From Deltaproteobacteria bacterium (GTDB lineage: Bacteria > Myxococcota > B64-G9): a stretch of DNA of 17,005 bases. The DNA is taken from the NCBI GenBank assembly GCA_003647095.1, contig QMME01000045.1:1-17005 (forward strand), written 5' to 3'. The translations under genes and the position numbers were made by a program. Numbering within the stretch: position 1 is the first letter of the stretch; each line of letters starts with the position of its first letter. Positions 14,649-17,005 of the stretch are shown here, piece after piece. The notes beneath the pieces were generated by a model. That model made no database searches and was not told the DNA's origin. It was given only the letters and a program-made list of their open reading frames with translations.

Positions 14649-15806
14649 ATGGCACTGACAACGACCCGGTGGTTCGTCCTGGTTGCCGTGGCCATGCTGT
14701 GGGCCGGGCCGGCACCGGCACAGCAGGAAGTGGTTACGCCCGAGGAGCAGGAAGCCGTGCCGGCTCCCCCCGAGGGCGGCCAGGAAGCCCAGCCGGCGGC
14801 CGGGGGCAAGACCCAGACGGAGGCGGAGCACACCGTGGTTCCCGGAGACACCCTGTGGGACTTGTGCGCGCGCTACCTCAACAATCCCTGGTACTGGCCG
14901 CGGGTGTGGTCCTACAACCCGGAGATCAGCAACCCCCACTGGATCTACCCCGGACAGGTGGTGCGCTTCTACCCCACCGGCGAGCTTCCGGGCGAGATGC
15001 TGGCGGGCGGAGAGATGGAGGTCCCGGAACCGGTGGAGGAAGAGGAAGAACCGGAACTGGTGCCGGAGCAGATGGTGCAGCTGACCGGTCGCATCGTGCG
15101 GGCGCGTACCGTGCGTTCCGTGAGCATCCTGCGCGATGCCTTCATCACCAGCGAGGAACTCGACGAACTGGGCACCATCACCGGTTCCTTCGAGGAGAAG
15201 GAATACCTGGCCCAGTACGACAAGGTGTACGTCAAGTTCAAGGACCAGGGGGCGGCCCAGGTGGGCAAGCGGCTGGTCTTCATCCGCACCGTCAAGAAGG
15301 TTTTTCACCCCATAACCGAGGAGTTCCGCGGCTACTACACCCGGGTACTGGGAGCCGGCCAGGTGGTGGCCGTGGAAGGCGACATAGCCACGGTGGTGAT
15401 CTCCACCTCGCTGGATCCCATCTTTCGCGGGGACCGGGTAACTCCCTGGGTGGCCGAACTGTCCAAGAACGTGGCCCCGCGCAGAAACGGCGTCGAGCTC
15501 AAGGGCTACATCATGGATGCCCGGGTGGCCATCTGCAACCTGGGCGAGCGCCACGTGGTGTTCATCGACCAGGGCAGCGAGCAGGGAGTGGAAGAGGGCA
15601 ATATCTTCGACGTGGTACGGCGCGAGGACGGCTACATGGCCCAGGGCGAGACCCGGCGCATCAACACCTGGGACAAGTCAGTACCCATGGAGATCCTGGG
15701 CCGCATCATGGTCGTGGACGCCCGCCCCACCGCCTCCACCGGCATCGTCCTGGCCAGCCTGCGCGAACTGCGCATCGGCGATCGCGTACTGATGACCACC
15801 CAGTAG
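14649..15806 (+). CDS. Secreted LysM peptidoglycan-binding protein
   Basis: The protein has 385 residues. ATG 14649 has GGAGG 6 nt upstream, and the protein starts with a signal peptide cleaved after the APA site at residue 24. A Pro/Glu/Gln-rich stretch (25-58) leads to one LysM domain at 61-109 (HTVVPGDTLWDLC, NNPWYWPRVW, IYPGQVVRF), which binds N-acetylglucosamine-containing glycan in the cell wall. An acidic linker (123-138) follows. Residues 140-385 are a beta-rich region of no named family, rich in short Val/Ile strands with repeated GDRV-like turns (262, 377), suggesting SH3-like or barrel folds. No hydrolase motif is visible, so it is more likely a wall-anchored scaffold than an enzyme. 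Translation is probably coupled to the upstream TPR lipoprotein. The stop TAG directly abuts the stop of the opposing WD40 gene. Confidence 0.9.
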   Translation: MALTTTRWFVLVAVAMLWAGPAPAQQEVVTPEEQEAVPAPPEGGQEAQPAAGGKTQTEAEHTVVPGDTLWDLCARYLNNPWYWPRVWSYNPEISNPHWIYPGQVVRFYPTGELPGEMLAGGEMEVPEPVEEEEEPELVPEQMVQLTGRIVRARTVRSVSILRDAFITSEELDELGTITGSFEEKEYLAQYDKVYVKFKDQGAAQVGKRLVFIRTVKKVFHPITEEFRGYYTRVLGAGQVVAVEGDIATVVISTSLDPIFRGDRVTPWVAELSKNVAPRRNGVELKGYIMDARVAICNLGERHVVFIDQGSEQGVEEGNIFDVVRREDGYMAQGETRRINTWDKSVPMEILGRIMVVDARPTASTGIVLASLRELRIGDRVLMTTQ

Positions 15807-17005
15807 TCACTTGCTCAGCGTTCCGTCGCCCGGGAGGCAGGGGGGTGAGCCCGCCGGGCGGGCGGCTTCCAGGCGAAATCCTTCCAGGCGCAAACCGGCC
15901 CGGCGCTGGACCTCGAGCAGTTCCCTGCCGGTGTCGAGTTCCAGGGTGGTGAAATCCAGCGGGTAGATCTTCACCACGGCGTCGTCACCCAGGGCCAGGC
16001 GACGGCCGCCGTCGATGAACTCTATGGCCACCACCTCGCTGGAGGCGGGGATCTTCAGCAACGGCTGGCGCTCGGCCACAGACCAGACACGCACGGTACG
16101 ATCGTCGCTGGCGGTGGCCAGCAACTTGCCCCCCGGGCTGAAGCGCACGGTGTTGACCCACTGGTCGTGACCCACGAACCGCCCCACCTGCCGTCCGCTG
16201 TCCACGTCCCAGAGAATGACCCGCGCATCCTTGCCGCAGGAGACCAGTCGCCGGCCGTCGGGGGAGAAGACCACCGAGGAGGTCCAGTCCTCGTGTCCGG
16301 CCAACACCCGCAGCGGTTCCCCGGTGGCCGCGGTAAACAGCCGCACCAGGCGATCCTGGCCCACCGTGGCCAGCAAGCGGCCGTCGGGCGAGAAGACGAC
16401 GTTGTCCACCTCGCCCTTGTTGGCCTGGATCTCCAGCAGCTTCGTGCCCGAGGCGACGGCCCAGGTGATTACCTTGCCTCCCATGCCCGAGGATGCCAGC
16501 AGCTTGCCGTCGGGGGAGAAGGCCACCGAGTAGGCGGTGTCGCGGTGGCCTCGTAGCTGGAAACGGGCGCGGCGCCGGCGCACGTCCCAGATGCGCACCG
16601 TGCCGTCGCGGCTGGCCGAGGCCAGCAGCTTGCCGTCGGGAGAGAAGGCCACGGAATCTATGACATTGCCGTGTCCGCGCAATACCGCCAGCAGGCGGCC
16701 AGTTTCCAGGTCCCAGATACGGATGTCGTGATCCCAGCCGGCCGAGGCCAGCAGCCGCCCGTCCGGGGAGCGGGCCAGGGCGTAGATGGTTCCCCGGTGT
16801 CCGCGGAACTGGCGCAGGTGGGTGGGGGGCAGCAGTTCGAACAGGCGCAGGGTGCGATCGTAGCCGGCCGAGGCCAGCGTCTTGCCGTCGGGGGAAAGCA
16901 CCCCGGAGAAGACGAATTGCTCGTGGGGCAGGTTCAGCAGCAACCGGCCGCCGGGCACCTGCCACAGGCGCACCGTGCCGTCGTAGCCGGCCGAAGCCAG
17001 GCGGC
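15807..17005 (-). CDS. WD40-repeat protein, C-terminal part (N-terminus outside window)
   Basis: About 399 codons are visible and the frame stays open to the window edge, so the start lies beyond 17005. At least eight clear WD40 blades are seen, most exactly 42 residues long, with the recurring core FSPDGKLLASASxDGTVRIWD and GH dipeptides. A ninth, degenerate blade leads to a C-terminal tail, TGRELLEVQRRAGLRLEGF, then a Pro/Gly end. Blades of this kind form beta-propellers used as protein-binding platforms. In Myxococcota and Planctomycetes such C-terminal propellers are often fused to Ser/Thr kinase or protease domains, but that part is not in this window, so the fusion is only a possibility. 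More than seven blades implies more than one propeller or a large one. Some blades lack the terminal WD. Confidence 0.9.
   Translation of the reverse strand, partial: RLASAGYDGTVRLWQVPGGRLLLNLPHEQFVFSGVLSPDGKTLASAGYDRTLRLFELLPPTHLRQFRGHRGTIYALARSPDGRLLASAGWDHDIRIWDLETGRLLAVLRGHGNVIDSVAFSPDGKLLASASRDGTVRIWDVRRRRARFQLRGHRDTAYSVAFSPDGKLLASSGMGGKVITWAVASGTKLLEIQANKGEVDNVVFSPDGRLLATVGQDRLVRLFTAATGEPLRVLAGHEDWTSSVVFSPDGRRLVSCGKDARVILWDVDSGRQVGRFVGHDQWVNTVRFSPGGKLLATASDDRTVRVWSVAERQPLLKIPASSEVVAIEFIDGGRRLALGDDAVVKIYPLDFTTLELDTGRELLEVQRRAGLRLEGFRLEAARPAGSPPCLPGDGTLSK
16005..17005 (-). repeat. 126-nt tandem repeats encoding WD40 blades
   Basis: Successive blades are spaced by exactly 42 codons over most of the array, and short DNA blocks such as GCCGTCGGG(G/A)GAGAAG and GGCCAGCAGC (plus-strand reading) recur once per unit. 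DNA-level similarity between neighbouring blades is higher than for the cysteine modules at the other end of the window, consistent with more recent duplication or conversion. Confidence 0.75.

Overview
The window is high-GC bacterial DNA with nine protein genes, two of them cut by the window edges. I found no rRNA, tRNA, CRISPR array, insertion sequence or phage gene. The content suggests Myxococcota or a related deltaproteobacterial lineage: cysteine-rich lipoproteins with MopE-type DGxDNDCDG motifs and CGxDGCGG repeats, a VCBS/FG-GAP propeller protein ending in a CARDB-like domain, a long WD40 protein, and a GAF-GAF histidine kinase. This placement comes from the style of the proteins; there is no marker phylogeny.

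Layout. (1) 1-5587, minus strand: two large exported cysteine-rich lipoproteins. The downstream one (1-2329) is cut at its C-terminus. The upstream one (2474-5587) is complete and combines cysteine modules, MopE-type motifs, a VCBS propeller and a C-terminal CARDB-like domain. (2) 5753-9053, minus strand: a two-gene operon. A 362-residue thiolase-fold protein comes first, then a 733-residue thiolase-fold protein fused to two consecutive DUF35 (zinc ribbon plus OB-fold) domains. Both thiolase folds lack the usual Cys/His/Cys catalytic residues. A hairpin with a UUCG loop follows the operon. (3) 9054-9345: a divergent promoter region. The thiolase side has TTGACA-N16-TATTTT with an inverted repeat in the spacer. 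The polA side has TTGACA-N17-TAGCGT placed so close to the ATG that a leaderless mRNA is predicted. (4) 9346-13836, plus strand: complete DNA polymerase I (polA), then a soluble GAF-GAF-HisKA-HATPase kinase 9 nt later. (5) 13837-15806, plus strand: an AT-rich island with a perfect sigma70-type promoter drives a YbgF-like coiled-coil/TPR lipoprotein and a secreted LysM protein. (6) 15807-17005, minus strand: the C-terminal part of a WD40-repeat protein, whose stop codon directly abuts the LysM gene's stop codon.

All three close gene junctions (thiolase pair, polA-kinase, TPR-LysM) carry the same TGAGGAGG element, in which the upstream stop codon is joined to the downstream Shine-Dalgarno sequence. 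This suggests termination-reinitiation coupling. The most unusual biology is the thiolase/DUF35 pair: two thiolase folds and two DUF35 domains from two genes, with substituted active sites. It resembles the Ltp2-ChsH2 aldolase and the archaeal thiolase/HMG-CoA synthase/DUF35 complexes in parts, but has a different architecture.
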